DNA of 7,378 nucleotides from Oscillospiraceae bacterium (GTDB lineage Bacteria; Bacillota; Clostridia; Oscillospirales; CAG-272): NCBI GenBank assembly GCA_015065395.1, contig SVQJ01000084.1, positions 1 to 7,378 on the forward strand, written 5' to 3'. The position numbers and the translations under genes were made by a program. The stretch's first letter is position 1; every line of letters begins with the position of its first letter. The notes under the pieces were generated by a model. It was not told the DNA's origin. It ran no database searches and was given only the letters and a program-made list of their open reading frames with translations. Below, one piece after another: positions 1-5,962 of the stretch.

Positions 1-1623
1 GTCATCATGTGGTCAACGGGAAATGAAAGCGCTTTCGGTGAAAACCAGATAGCGATGATAGAATATCTGAAAACCCTTGGAGACGGAAGGCTTGTTCATT
101 GTGAGGATGCATCACGCCTGGGGTTTTCTCAGTACGCGGATGTTTTCTCAGGAATGTATATTTCCTTTGATGAGATTGAAGCTTATGCCGCGGATACGGA
201 AAAGAAAAAGCCCTTTTTTCTATGTGAGTACGCTCATGCTATGGGCAACGGACCCGGAGACGTATATTATTATAATCAGCTCTTCGACAAGCACAAAAAG
301 CTTATAGGCGGCTGCGTATGGGAGTGGGCAGACCACGGTGTTTCAGATAAAAACGGAGTCATGCGGTACGGCGGCGATTTTGAAGGTGAGCTTTGCCATG
401 ATGAAAATTTTTGCGCAGACGGTATCGTATTTGCATACCGAACCCTGAAAGCAGGAAGCTATGAGGTAAAGGCGGCTTATCAGCCTATGAGAACCTTTCT
501 TGAGGGGGAGACATTGGAGATAACCAACAGATATGACTTTACCGATTTCTCTCAATGCCGCTTCTTTTATACCTTGGAAGCAGACGGCATAGAGATTAGA
601 AAATGTCAAGTAAAGCTTCACGCTCTGCCTCACGAAATTGAATCGATAAAAATAGAGCTACCGAAAATTTCTTGTAAGTACGGTGCATATCTTAACTGCT
701 TTCTTGAAAGGGATGGTGAGTGCGTTGCCTGCACCCAGCATGAGATCCCGTGTGAAATAATAGCCAATACAGATGTAGTACCTTTTGCGGTAATGCAGGA
801 AGACGGAGAGAACATTATCTGGTCGGGAGAAGGCTTCAGATACGTGTTTTCAAAGCACTACGGCACGTTTACCGGTATCGCCGTAAACGGAGAAGAAAAG
901 CTTGTGAGCCCCATGAAGCTCACCCTCTGGAGAGCTCCCACCGATAATGACAGGAATATTAAAGCCCTGTGGGGCTCATACGATGTTTGGCAGGGTGAAA
1001 ATCTGGATAAGCTTTTTTCCAAGGTGTATTCATGTACGGCAGACAACGAATGCGTCATCGTTTCGGGAAGCCTTGCAGGGGTCTCCAGAGCTCCCATTTT
1101 CAGATATAAGCTTTCAGTATCTGTGAGAGCTGACGGAAAGATAGAGCTCAGTCTTTCCGGAGACGTGTCAGAGCGCTCGGTCTGGCTCCCAAGACTTGGC
1201 TTTGAGCTTGAGATGGATGGGGCAGATAATGAATTTTCCTATTTCGCTTACGGACCGCATGAAAGCTATTGCGATATGCACCACGGATCCAAAATGGGGC
1301 TTTATCAGAGTGATACGGATAAAGAATACGTAAATTACGTGCGTCCCCAGGAACACGGAAATCACTTCAATGCAAAAATGCTGAAGATCTGCGGTCTGGT
1401 ATTTTCAGGGAAGAGCTTTGAATTCAGAGCTTCGGATTATAGCTCTTATGCTCTCCACCGTGCAAAGCATACAGATGAGCTCATTAAAGACGGAAATATT
1501 CATTTGCGAATAGATTATAAAGTTTCGGGGATCGGTTCCAATTCATGCGGCCCCGAGCTTTGCGAGGAGTACAGACTTTCCGAAAAGGAAATAAGCTTTT
1601 TCTTTTCAATAAAACCGGAGTAA
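1..1623 (+). CDS. lacZ: Beta-galactosidase, GH2 LacZ type, C-terminal part (5' end outside window)
   Basis: Hydrolyses terminal beta-galactosides such as lactose, probably in the cytoplasm. The reading frame is open from base 1, giving 540 residues of a protein normally about 1000 long, so roughly the first half is missing at the window edge. The end of the GH2 TIM barrel is clear. WSTGNES (residues 4-10) carries the acid/base Glu at residue 9. LCEYAHAMGN carries the nucleophile Glu at residue 76 (bases 226-228). WEWADH (about 107-112), YGGDF (about 123-127) and NFCADGIVF follow, as in E. coli LacZ. A linker beta domain comes next, then the beta-galactosidase small-chain domain from about residue 275, with LWRAPTDND (about 309-317) and YGPHESY (about 417-423). 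No signal peptide can be assessed. The ATG at base 7 is internal, not a start. The stop at 1621-1623 is followed at once by a terminator, so this is the last gene of its transcription unit. Family assignment is firm; preference for lactose over other beta-galactosides is not shown. Confidence 0.95.
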   Translation, partial: VIMWSTGNESAFGENQIAMIEYLKTLGDGRLVHCEDASRLGFSQYADVFSGMYISFDEIEAYAADTEKKKPFFLCEYAHAMGNGPGDVYYYNQLFDKHKKLIGGCVWEWADHGVSDKNGVMRYGGDFEGELCHDENFCADGIVFAYRTLKAGSYEVKAAYQPMRTFLEGETLEITNRYDFTDFSQCRFFYTLEADGIEIRKCQVKLHALPHEIESIKIELPKISCKYGAYLNCFLERDGECVACTQHEIPCEIIANTDVVPFAVMQEDGENIIWSGEGFRYVFSKHYGTFTGIAVNGEEKLVSPMKLTLWRAPTDNDRNIKALWGSYDVWQGENLDKLFSKVYSCTADNECVIVSGSLAGVSRAPIFRYKLSVSVRADGKIELSLSGDVSERSVWLPRLGFELEMDGADNEFSYFAYGPHESYCDMHHGSKMGLYQSDTDKEYVNYVRPQEHGNHFNAKMLKICGLVFSGKSFEFRASDYSSYALHRAKHTDELIKDGNIHLRIDYKVSGIGSNSCGPELCEEYRLSEKEISFFFSIKPE

Positions 1624-1635
1624 CCCTCTGTCAAT

Positions 1636-1681
1636 AAAGCCGTAGTTGCGGTCGATCGGATAACGCAACTGCGGCTTTTTT
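1636..1681 (+). terminator. Intrinsic terminator of the beta-galactosidase gene
   Basis: The arms 1636-1650 (AAAGCCGTAGTTGCG) and 1664-1678 (CGCAACTGCGGCTTT) pair over 15 bp with a single G-U-type position. The loop is 13 nt, and a run of six T ends at 1681. It starts 13 nt after the lacZ stop codon. The A-rich 5' edge of the stem gives only weak potential for termination in the other direction. Confidence 0.93.
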
Positions 1682-1726
1682 GATGTTTTTGGGATAAATT
1701 CCACAAAAAATCGAAATAACATACCG

Positions 1727-1762
1727 TTGATTGTGGTAATTAATGAAAATATGTGGTATAAT
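1727..1762 (+). promoter_or_regulatory. Probable promoter of the SPFH/zinc-ribbon/TPM operon (extended -10)
   Basis: A perfect TATAAT lies at 1757-1762 and is preceded by TG one base upstream (TGG at 1754-1756), an extended -10. No good -35 sits at 17 bp spacing. TTGTGG (1731-1736) and TTGATT (1727-1732) lie 20 and 24 bp upstream of the -10, too far for a classical sigma-A promoter, so the extended -10 probably carries recognition. Transcription would start near 1769, giving a leader of about 117 nt before the ATG at 1886. I did not see an ECF-type promoter, unlike the sigma-W control known for the B. subtilis pspA-ydjGHI operon. Confidence 0.65.
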
Positions 1763-1774
1763 GTCACTGTAAGC

Positions 1775-1788
1775 ATCACGATTGTGAT
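1775..1788. promoter_or_regulatory. Short palindrome just downstream of the promoter, possible operator
   Basis: ATCAC (1775-1779) and GTGAT (1784-1788) form a 5-bp inverted repeat around GATT, some 6-20 bp downstream of the predicted transcription start. The position suits a repressor operator. A pattern related to its right half, ATTGTG followed by ATTAAT, also occurs at 1730-1744 beside the promoter. The palindrome is short and could be chance. Confidence 0.25.
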
Positions 1789-1815
1789 TAATAAAAAATA
1801 TATAGAAAGGAATTC

Positions 1816-1843
1816 TTTGCAAAAAGGAACGCCTTTTTGCAAA
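1816..1843 (+). promoter_or_regulatory. Perfect 12-bp hairpin in the operon leader
   Basis: TTTGCAAAAAGG (1816-1827) pairs perfectly with CCTTTTTGCAAA (1832-1843) around a 4-nt loop (AACG). It lies in the predicted 5' untranslated region, 42 nt before the ATG of the SPFH gene. No T-tract follows, so it is not a standard terminator, and it does not cover the ribosome binding site at 1871-1880. CGCCTT (1830-1835), in the loop and right arm, could instead pair with AAGGCG (1862-1867), giving a mutually exclusive fold. Possible roles are mRNA stabilisation, a protein-binding RNA element or attenuation; none can be chosen from sequence. Confidence 0.55.
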
Positions 1844-1870
1844 AGCCTTGTGATCAGTCATAAGGCGAAG

Positions 1871-1880
1871 AAGCAGGTGA
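1871..1880 (+). promoter_or_regulatory. Ribosome binding site fixing the SPFH gene start
   Basis: AAGCAGGTGA differs from the ideal AAGGAGGTGA by one base and ends 5 nt before the ATG at 1886. It selects that start over the upstream extension of the frame, which would run through the promoter and leader hairpin. Confidence 0.85.
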
Positions 1881-1885
1881 TATTT

Positions 1886-3292
1886 ATGGGACTTATTAAA
1901 GCAGGTATAGGCGCTGTCAGCTCAACCTTTGCCGATCAGTGGAAGGAATTTTTTTATTGTGATTCGTTACCCGTTGATGTCCTTGTAAGAAAAGGTCAGA
2001 AGCGCACGGGCAAAAGATCCTCCAATACTAAGGGCGATGATAATATCATATCCAACGGCTCCGGCATTGCCGTGGCAGACGGTCAGTGCATGATCATTGT
2101 TGAGCAGGGGAAGATCGTTGAATTTTGTGCAGAACCCGGAGAATTTACATACGATAGCTCCACAGAGCCCTCTCTTTTCTCCGGAAAGCTTGGCAGAAGC
2201 ATAATTGATACCTTCAAAACTATAGGCAAGCGTTTCACCTACGGCGGTGATACAGGTAAGGATCAGAGAGTTTATTATTTCAATACCAAGGAGATAATAG
2301 GCAATAAATTCGGAACTCCCAGTCCTATTATTTTTGAAGTCATGAATAAGCGCATCGGTATGAGCCGCACGGTAAATGTTCGTTGCAACGGTGTTTATTC
2401 CTATTGCATCACAAACCCCCTCCTTTTCTATTCAAAGGTCTGCGGTAATGTGGAGTATGAATATACCCGTGATGAGATAGATGATCAGCTTAAGACAGAG
2501 TTTGTATCCGCTTTGCAGCCTGCCTTCGGTGCTTTGGCGGCTCTTGAGCTTCGCCCTGCTCAGATCCCTGCAAAGGTAAACGAGCTTAAAGCCGCAATGA
2601 ATGAAGCTCTGAAGCTTGAATGGGTGGAGTCCAGAGGTATCACGGTTGAAAAAATTGCCGTGAATCCCATCACTCTCACCGATGAGGATATGCAGAAGAT
2701 CAACGAGATGGAGGATGCGGCAACGTACGGAAGCAACCCCTTCATGATGTCAGGCAGAATGACCGAGGCGACTGCAAGCGCGATGGAAACTGCGGCAGGC
2801 AACAACGCCGGAGCCATGACAGGCTTTTTAGGCATGGGTATGGCTATGAATTCAGGCGGTATGAATTCTGCACAGCAGTTCTATAATATGGGCGTTCAGC
2901 AACAGATGCAGGCACAGAGCGCGGCTGAAAAGGATACGTGGCAGTGCTCCTGCGGCTCTGTAGTCAGCGGAAAATTCTGTAATGAGTGCGGTCAGAAAAA
3001 GCCCGAGCCTAAAGCAGAGGAAGGCTGGAGATGCACCTGCGGAGCTGTGGTAGCGGGCAAGTTCTGCACGGAGTGTGGCGCTAAAAGACCCGAAGAGCAG
3101 AGCGGTTGGACCTGCTCCTGCGGAACCGTAAACACAGGAAAATTCTGCAATGAATGCGGTCAGAAGAAGCCTGCAGCTGCTCCCTCTTACCGTTGTAAAA
3201 ACTGCGGATGGACCCCTGCCGACCCTCATGATCCTCCCAAATTCTGTCCTGAGTGCGGAAATGCATTCGGAGAAGAGGATATCGTTGGCTGA
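1886..3292 (+). CDS. ydjI: SPFH-domain protein with four C-terminal zinc ribbons (YdjI-like)
   Basis: A 468-residue soluble protein of the SPFH 'virion core protein'/YdjI family. In B. subtilis the YdjI protein is recruited to the membrane by YdjG and YdjH and links to PspA in the envelope-stress response. The SPFH region spans about residues 1-280. It includes the family-typical N-terminus, the YFNTKEI segment (131-137) that precedes a beta-rich core, and a C-terminal helix around 262-280. A Met/Gly/Ala-rich linker (about 283-350) follows. Three near-identical CxC-8x-CxxC zinc ribbons come next, with Cys 354/356/365/368, 383/385/394/397 and 410/412/421/424. A fourth, rubredoxin-like ribbon has Cys 437/440/454/457. 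There is no signal peptide or membrane helix, so it is cytoplasmic and needs a membrane partner. The Bacillus protein is shorter (about 320 residues by memory), so the ribbon array is extra mass. It is the first gene of the operon, 33 nt before the next. The start at 1886 follows from the ribosome binding site and the conserved N-terminus. Family call strong; function inferred. Confidence 0.9.
   Translation: MGLIKAGIGAVSSTFADQWKEFFYCDSLPVDVLVRKGQKRTGKRSSNTKGDDNIISNGSGIAVADGQCMIIVEQGKIVEFCAEPGEFTYDSSTEPSLFSGKLGRSIIDTFKTIGKRFTYGGDTGKDQRVYYFNTKEIIGNKFGTPSPIIFEVMNKRIGMSRTVNVRCNGVYSYCITNPLLFYSKVCGNVEYEYTRDEIDDQLKTEFVSALQPAFGALAALELRPAQIPAKVNELKAAMNEALKLEWVESRGITVEKIAVNPITLTDEDMQKINEMEDAATYGSNPFMMSGRMTEATASAMETAAGNNAGAMTGFLGMGMAMNSGGMNSAQQFYNMGVQQQMQAQSAAEKDTWQCSCGSVVSGKFCNECGQKKPEPKAEEGWRCTCGAVVAGKFCTECGAKRPEEQSGWTCSCGTVNTGKFCNECGQKKPAAAPSYRCKNCGWTPADPHDPPKFCPECGNAFGEEDIVG
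2939..3172 (+). repeat. Three tandem zinc-ribbon-coding repeats
   Basis: Codons 352-429 of the SPFH gene encode three copies of a W-x-C-x-C-G...GKFC-x-EC-G unit at a period of 27-29 residues. The 35-nt blocks 2969-3003 (copy 1) and 3137-3171 (copy 3) differ at three bases, all silent third-codon positions. Copy 2 is more diverged. This pattern suggests internal duplication followed by purifying selection on the ribbon. Confidence 0.85.
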
Positions 3293-3310
3293 TAGAAAGT
3301 TTTTACATCG

Positions 3311-3317
3311 AAAGGAG
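3311..3317 (+). promoter_or_regulatory. Ribosome binding site deciding a TTG start
   Basis: AAAGGAG ends 8 nt before TTG at 3326. The alternative GTG at 3317 overlaps the site itself, so it cannot serve as the start with this signal. No ATG lies near the conserved N-terminus. Confidence 0.8.
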
Positions 3318-3325
3318 TGATTTCT

Positions 3326-4411
3326 TTGGCAGTATTGCAGGAGTATAAATGTCCCTGCTGTGACGGTGCAATAGAGTTTGATACATCGGCGCAGAAAATG
3401 AAATGTCCGTATTGCGATACGGAATTTGAAATGGAGACTCTTCTTGCATACGACGAGGAGCTGAAGGACGGCTTTGATGATGATATGCAGTGGCAAAGTG
3501 CCGCCGGCGGGCAATGGCAGGAGGGTGAAACACAAGGACTTCGGATCTATGTGTGCAATTCCTGCGGCGGTGAGATCGTGGGAGAGGAAACGACCGCGGC
3601 AACCGAGTGCCCCTTTTGCTCAAATCCTGTGGTTATGATGGGGCAGTTTGCGGGGGATCTTAAGCCTGATTACGTTATCCCGTTCAAGCTGAATAAAAAG
3701 GCTGCAAAGGATGCTTTGAGAAGGCATTATAGCTCAAAAAAGCTTTTGCCAAAGGTCTTTAAGGATGAAAACCATATTGATGAGATAAAGGGAATATACG
3801 TGCCCTTCTGGCTCTATGATGCGGACGCCAATGCCCATATCCGATATAAGGCAACGAGGATACGCCGCTGGAGCGATTCAAATTACAGATATACGGAGAC
3901 CAGCTATTATTCCGTAACAAGAAAGGGAAGAATAGGCTTTGAACTGGTACCCGTGGACGGATCGTCTAAAATGGACGATACTCTTATGGAATCCATCGAG
4001 CCATACGATTTTTCACAGGCGGTGGATTTTCAGACCGCTTACCTTGCAGGATTTCTTGCAGATAAATATGATGTTGATTCTGAGCAAAGCATCGGACGCG
4101 CAAACGAGAGAATAAAAAGAAGCACGGAGGATGCATTTGCGAAAACCGTAACAGGGTATACAACGGTCGTTCCCGTATCATCCAATGTGTGCCTTGAGAA
4201 CGGTGTCGCCAAATATGCACTTTATCCGGTCTGGATATTGAATACCACCTGGAAGGATAAAAAATATACCTTTGCCATGAATGGGCAGACAGGAAAGCTG
4301 GTTGGCGATCTTCCTCTTGATAAGGGTGCGTACAGAAAATGGCTGTTCGGCATTGCAGGCATTGCAAGCGTTGCGGCCTTTGCACTTTCCTACCTTTGGT
4401 GGATGCTGTGA
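3326..4411 (+). CDS. ydjG: Double zinc-ribbon, tail-anchored membrane protein (YdjG-like)
   Basis: A 361-residue protein of the 'TFIIB-type zinc ribbon-containing' YdjG family. YdjG of B. subtilis acts with YdjH as the membrane anchor for the SPFH protein YdjI. A first zinc ribbon at the N-terminus has Cys 9, 11/12, 27 and 30 (KCPCC, CPYC). An acidic, Gln-rich linker (about 43-70) follows, then a second ribbon with Cys 77, 80, 95 and 98. A conserved beta-rich region (about 110-325) includes YVIPFKLNKKAA and GIYVPFWLYD. One hydrophobic helix (about 339-360) ends the protein, giving a cytoplasmic body with a C-terminal anchor. Some databases label relatives as PriA-like because of the ribbons, but no helicase motif is present. 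Translation starts at TTG. The stop at 4409-4411 lies 10 nt before the next gene, so the two are probably translationally coupled. Family call strong; role by analogy. Confidence 0.88.
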   Translation: MAVLQEYKCPCCDGAIEFDTSAQKMKCPYCDTEFEMETLLAYDEELKDGFDDDMQWQSAAGGQWQEGETQGLRIYVCNSCGGEIVGEETTAATECPFCSNPVVMMGQFAGDLKPDYVIPFKLNKKAAKDALRRHYSSKKLLPKVFKDENHIDEIKGIYVPFWLYDADANAHIRYKATRIRRWSDSNYRYTETSYYSVTRKGRIGFELVPVDGSSKMDDTLMESIEPYDFSQAVDFQTAYLAGFLADKYDVDSEQSIGRANERIKRSTEDAFAKTVTGYTTVVPVSSNVCLENGVAKYALYPVWILNTTWKDKKYTFAMNGQTGKLVGDLPLDKGAYRKWLFGIAGIASVAAFALSYLWWML

Positions 4412-4421
4412 GGGGGATCAG

Positions 4422-5168
4422 ATGAAAAAGATATTTGTATTTTTGATTTGTACTCTGATCGTGTGCGCCTCTTCTTTTGTTGTATTTGCCGCTGAAGAGG
4501 GTGGACTTGTTTGGGATACGGAAGATCTTGTTTCCGAAGCGCAAGAGGCTCTTCTTTCAGAGCAGCTTGAAGGTATAAAGTTCAAATATAGCGTTGAAGC
4601 TGTCGTTGTTACCGTTGCGGATATTCCCACTGAGGACCCGTTGGATTATGCGGAATACATATTCTTTGATAACGGTTTCGGTTGCGGCGAAAATAAAGAT
4701 GGAGTGCTTCTTTTGGTCAGCGACTCGGAAGGGAGCTGCGCGCTCTTTACCAACGGCATAGGCAGAGATGCCATAGATTCCGATACTGCCCTTGATATTT
4801 GTAATGAGATCAAGGGGGATCTTTCGGAAGGGAAATATGCAAAAGCGTTTTCTGCATTTGCCGACGAGTGCGATTATTACATAAACGGTGAGATCAACGG
4901 CTTCCCGTACGATTTCACGGTGGGAATAATCGGCTCTCTCGTATTCGGATTTGTTGTGGCATTTATTGTGACGGGGATCATGAAAGGTCAGCTGAAATCT
5001 GTCAGAAAGCAGGACAGCGCGGATCGCTATACCAAAAAAGGGAGCATGGACGTGACCGGTGCCAAGGACCTGTATCTCTACAGTAATATAACGAGGATCA
5101 AAAAGGAAAATAACAGCTCCGGTTCCTCAAGAGGCTCTTCCGGAAGGGGAGCAAGCATAAAGTTCTGA
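4422..5168 (+). CDS. ydjH: TPM-domain membrane protein (YdjH-like)
   Basis: A 248-residue exported membrane protein. Residues 1-23 form a signal peptide or signal anchor (MKK, then a hydrophobic core, ending FAA). The TPM domain (about 29-155) would lie outside the cytoplasm. It has the typical WDTEDLVS start, the NKDGVLLLVS strand (91-100) and the FTNGIGRD segment (109-116). A transmembrane helix (about 165-186) follows, then a basic cytoplasmic tail ending in a Ser/Gly/Arg-rich stretch, common in TPM proteins. The extracellular part holds four cysteines (88, 106, 127, 150) that could form disulfides. AGGGGG at 4411-4416 supports the ATG at 4422; the earlier open frame lies inside the upstream gene. 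In B. subtilis, YdjH with YdjG brings the SPFH protein to the membrane. Enzymatic phosphatase activity described for some plant TPM proteins is not assumed here. It is the last gene of the operon. Confidence 0.87.
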   Translation: MKKIFVFLICTLIVCASSFVVFAAEEGGLVWDTEDLVSEAQEALLSEQLEGIKFKYSVEAVVVTVADIPTEDPLDYAEYIFFDNGFGCGENKDGVLLLVSDSEGSCALFTNGIGRDAIDSDTALDICNEIKGDLSEGKYAKAFSAFADECDYYINGEINGFPYDFTVGIIGSLVFGFVVAFIVTGIMKGQLKSVRKQDSADRYTKKGSMDVTGAKDLYLYSNITRIKKENNSSGSSRGSSGRGASIKF

Positions 5169-5181
5169 AAAAAGTTATCTG

Positions 5182-5222
5182 AAAAGACCTGCAAAAGCAC
5201 GTTTGGCTTTTGCAGGTCTTTT
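5182..5222. terminator. Bidirectional intrinsic terminator between convergent genes
   Basis: The arms 5182-5198 (AAAAGACCTGCAAAAGC) and 5206-5222 are perfect reverse complements over 17 bp with a 7-nt loop. The stem has T at its 3' end and A at its 5' end, with more A at 5168-5173. It can therefore end both the plus-strand operon (stop at 5168) and the minus-strand flavin reductase (stop at 5261). Confidence 0.92.
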
Positions 5223-5260
5223 AGATATCATATATTGTATATTAGGATAAGAAAGGACTT

Positions 5261-5817
5261 TTAACGAAGCTTTTTGCCGTCACAAAAAGCGTTGCCAACC
5301 TTTTCTCCCAATGCAATATATGCATGGTTGCAGGGATCGTAGGTGATGGGGGCAAGCTTTGAAACATCAACCTTACCGTCAGTAAGTATGCTTTCATCGG
5401 CAGAAACATTAATGATGCTGCCTACAAGTCTGCAGCTTTCGCTGTCATAGGATATAAGCCGGCACTCAAGTGCGAAGGGAAGCTCGCAGAATAGGGGAGC
5501 ATCAACAAGGGTGCTCTTTTTTGCAGTCCATCCTGCTTTGCTTATTTTATCCGGGGTATCGTTTCCCGAAACGATACCTACATAGTCAGCGGCGGTGACG
5601 GTCAGGGCGGTTGCCACGCTGACAGTGAAAGCTTTGGATCTAAGTATGTTTTCAGTAGTCTTGTGATCGGGGGAAATGCAGATGGATATCTCTGTTTCCT
5701 CGCTGATCCCGCCCATGCGGCATTCATCGCATCGGGCGTGCCGTTTTCATCGTAGGTTCCGATGATAAGAACGGGCATTGGATAAAGAAGTGCCTTTGCA
5801 CCGAAATTTTTTCTCAT
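5261..5817 (-). pseudogene. Flavin reductase family protein (flavoredoxin-like), frameshifted
   Basis: An FMN-binding split-barrel flavin reductase of about 185 residues, read in two frames. The N-terminal part begins at ATG 5817-5815 with MRKNFGAKALLYPMPVLIIG and runs through TYDENGTPDAMNAAW. It then loses similarity and would make a 71-residue product. The rest, from GGISEETEISICISPDHKTT to the end (GEKVGNAF, stop at 5261-5263), is in the other frame. Family members read NAAWGGIS across this point. Restoring one base in the GGGCGGG run (plus-strand 5708-5714, CCCGCCC) rejoins the frames. AAGGGAGA (minus strand, 5830-5823) is a good ribosome binding site. It is preceded by a small GTCGC-TTTT-GCGAC hairpin (5846-5833). 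The downstream half still looks conserved, so the break is recent, or it is a base-calling error in a short homopolymer. Cofactor would be FMN; the physiological substrate is unknown. Confidence 0.88.
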
Positions 5818-5962
5818 ATTAATCTCCCTTCTGTCGCAAAAGCGACGTTACAAATGGCATTTAAGCTCGACTGTGCTTTTCTCATCATAAGCTAAATGGT
5901 TAGGCCCGTTTTTAGGGCGGGCAAAAACGTGAAAAAGCAGAAGTATGATCTATGATATAACG
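5818..5962. other. 145-bp gap between two minus-strand genes
   Basis: No gene is seen. It contains the flavin reductase ribosome binding site, the small hairpin at 5833-5846, and a GC-rich inverted repeat GCCCG (5904-5908) / CGGGC (5918-5922). The repeat lacks a T-tract on either strand in the right place, so it is not a convincing terminator for the reductase upstream. Confidence 0.6.

Noticed and set aside
1606..1861. Two overlapping minus-strand open frames in the gap after lacZ
   Set aside because: They run through the terminator hairpin, the promoter and the leader hairpin, and their products look like translated repeats and AT-rich DNA.
1727..1885. N-terminal 53-codon extension of the SPFH gene
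   Set aside because: It overlaps the promoter -10 and the leader hairpin. The strong ribosome binding site and the conserved MGLIKAG-type N-terminus place the start at 1886.
2852..3535. A 227-codon open frame on the minus strand across the zinc-ribbon region
   Set aside because: It is antisense to the SPFH and YdjG-like genes, spans their boundary, and its translation shows no domain logic. The cysteine-rich sense strand explains its openness.
3326..4411. PriA-type helicase or transcription factor TFIIB annotation
   Set aside because: Only the zinc ribbons resemble these; there are no Walker or helicase motifs, and a C-terminal membrane helix is present.
3984..4544. A 186-codon minus-strand open frame
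   Set aside because: It is a shadow of the YdjG-like and TPM genes, with no ribosome binding site or recognisable motif noted.
5884..5889. TATGAT on the minus strand as a -10 for the flavin reductase
   Set aside because: No acceptable -35 lies 16-18 bp upstream and no extended -10 is present, so I could not support a promoter.
5904..5922. GC-rich inverted repeat as a terminator of the RibD-like gene
   Set aside because: The stem is only 5 bp and no T-tract follows it on the minus strand.
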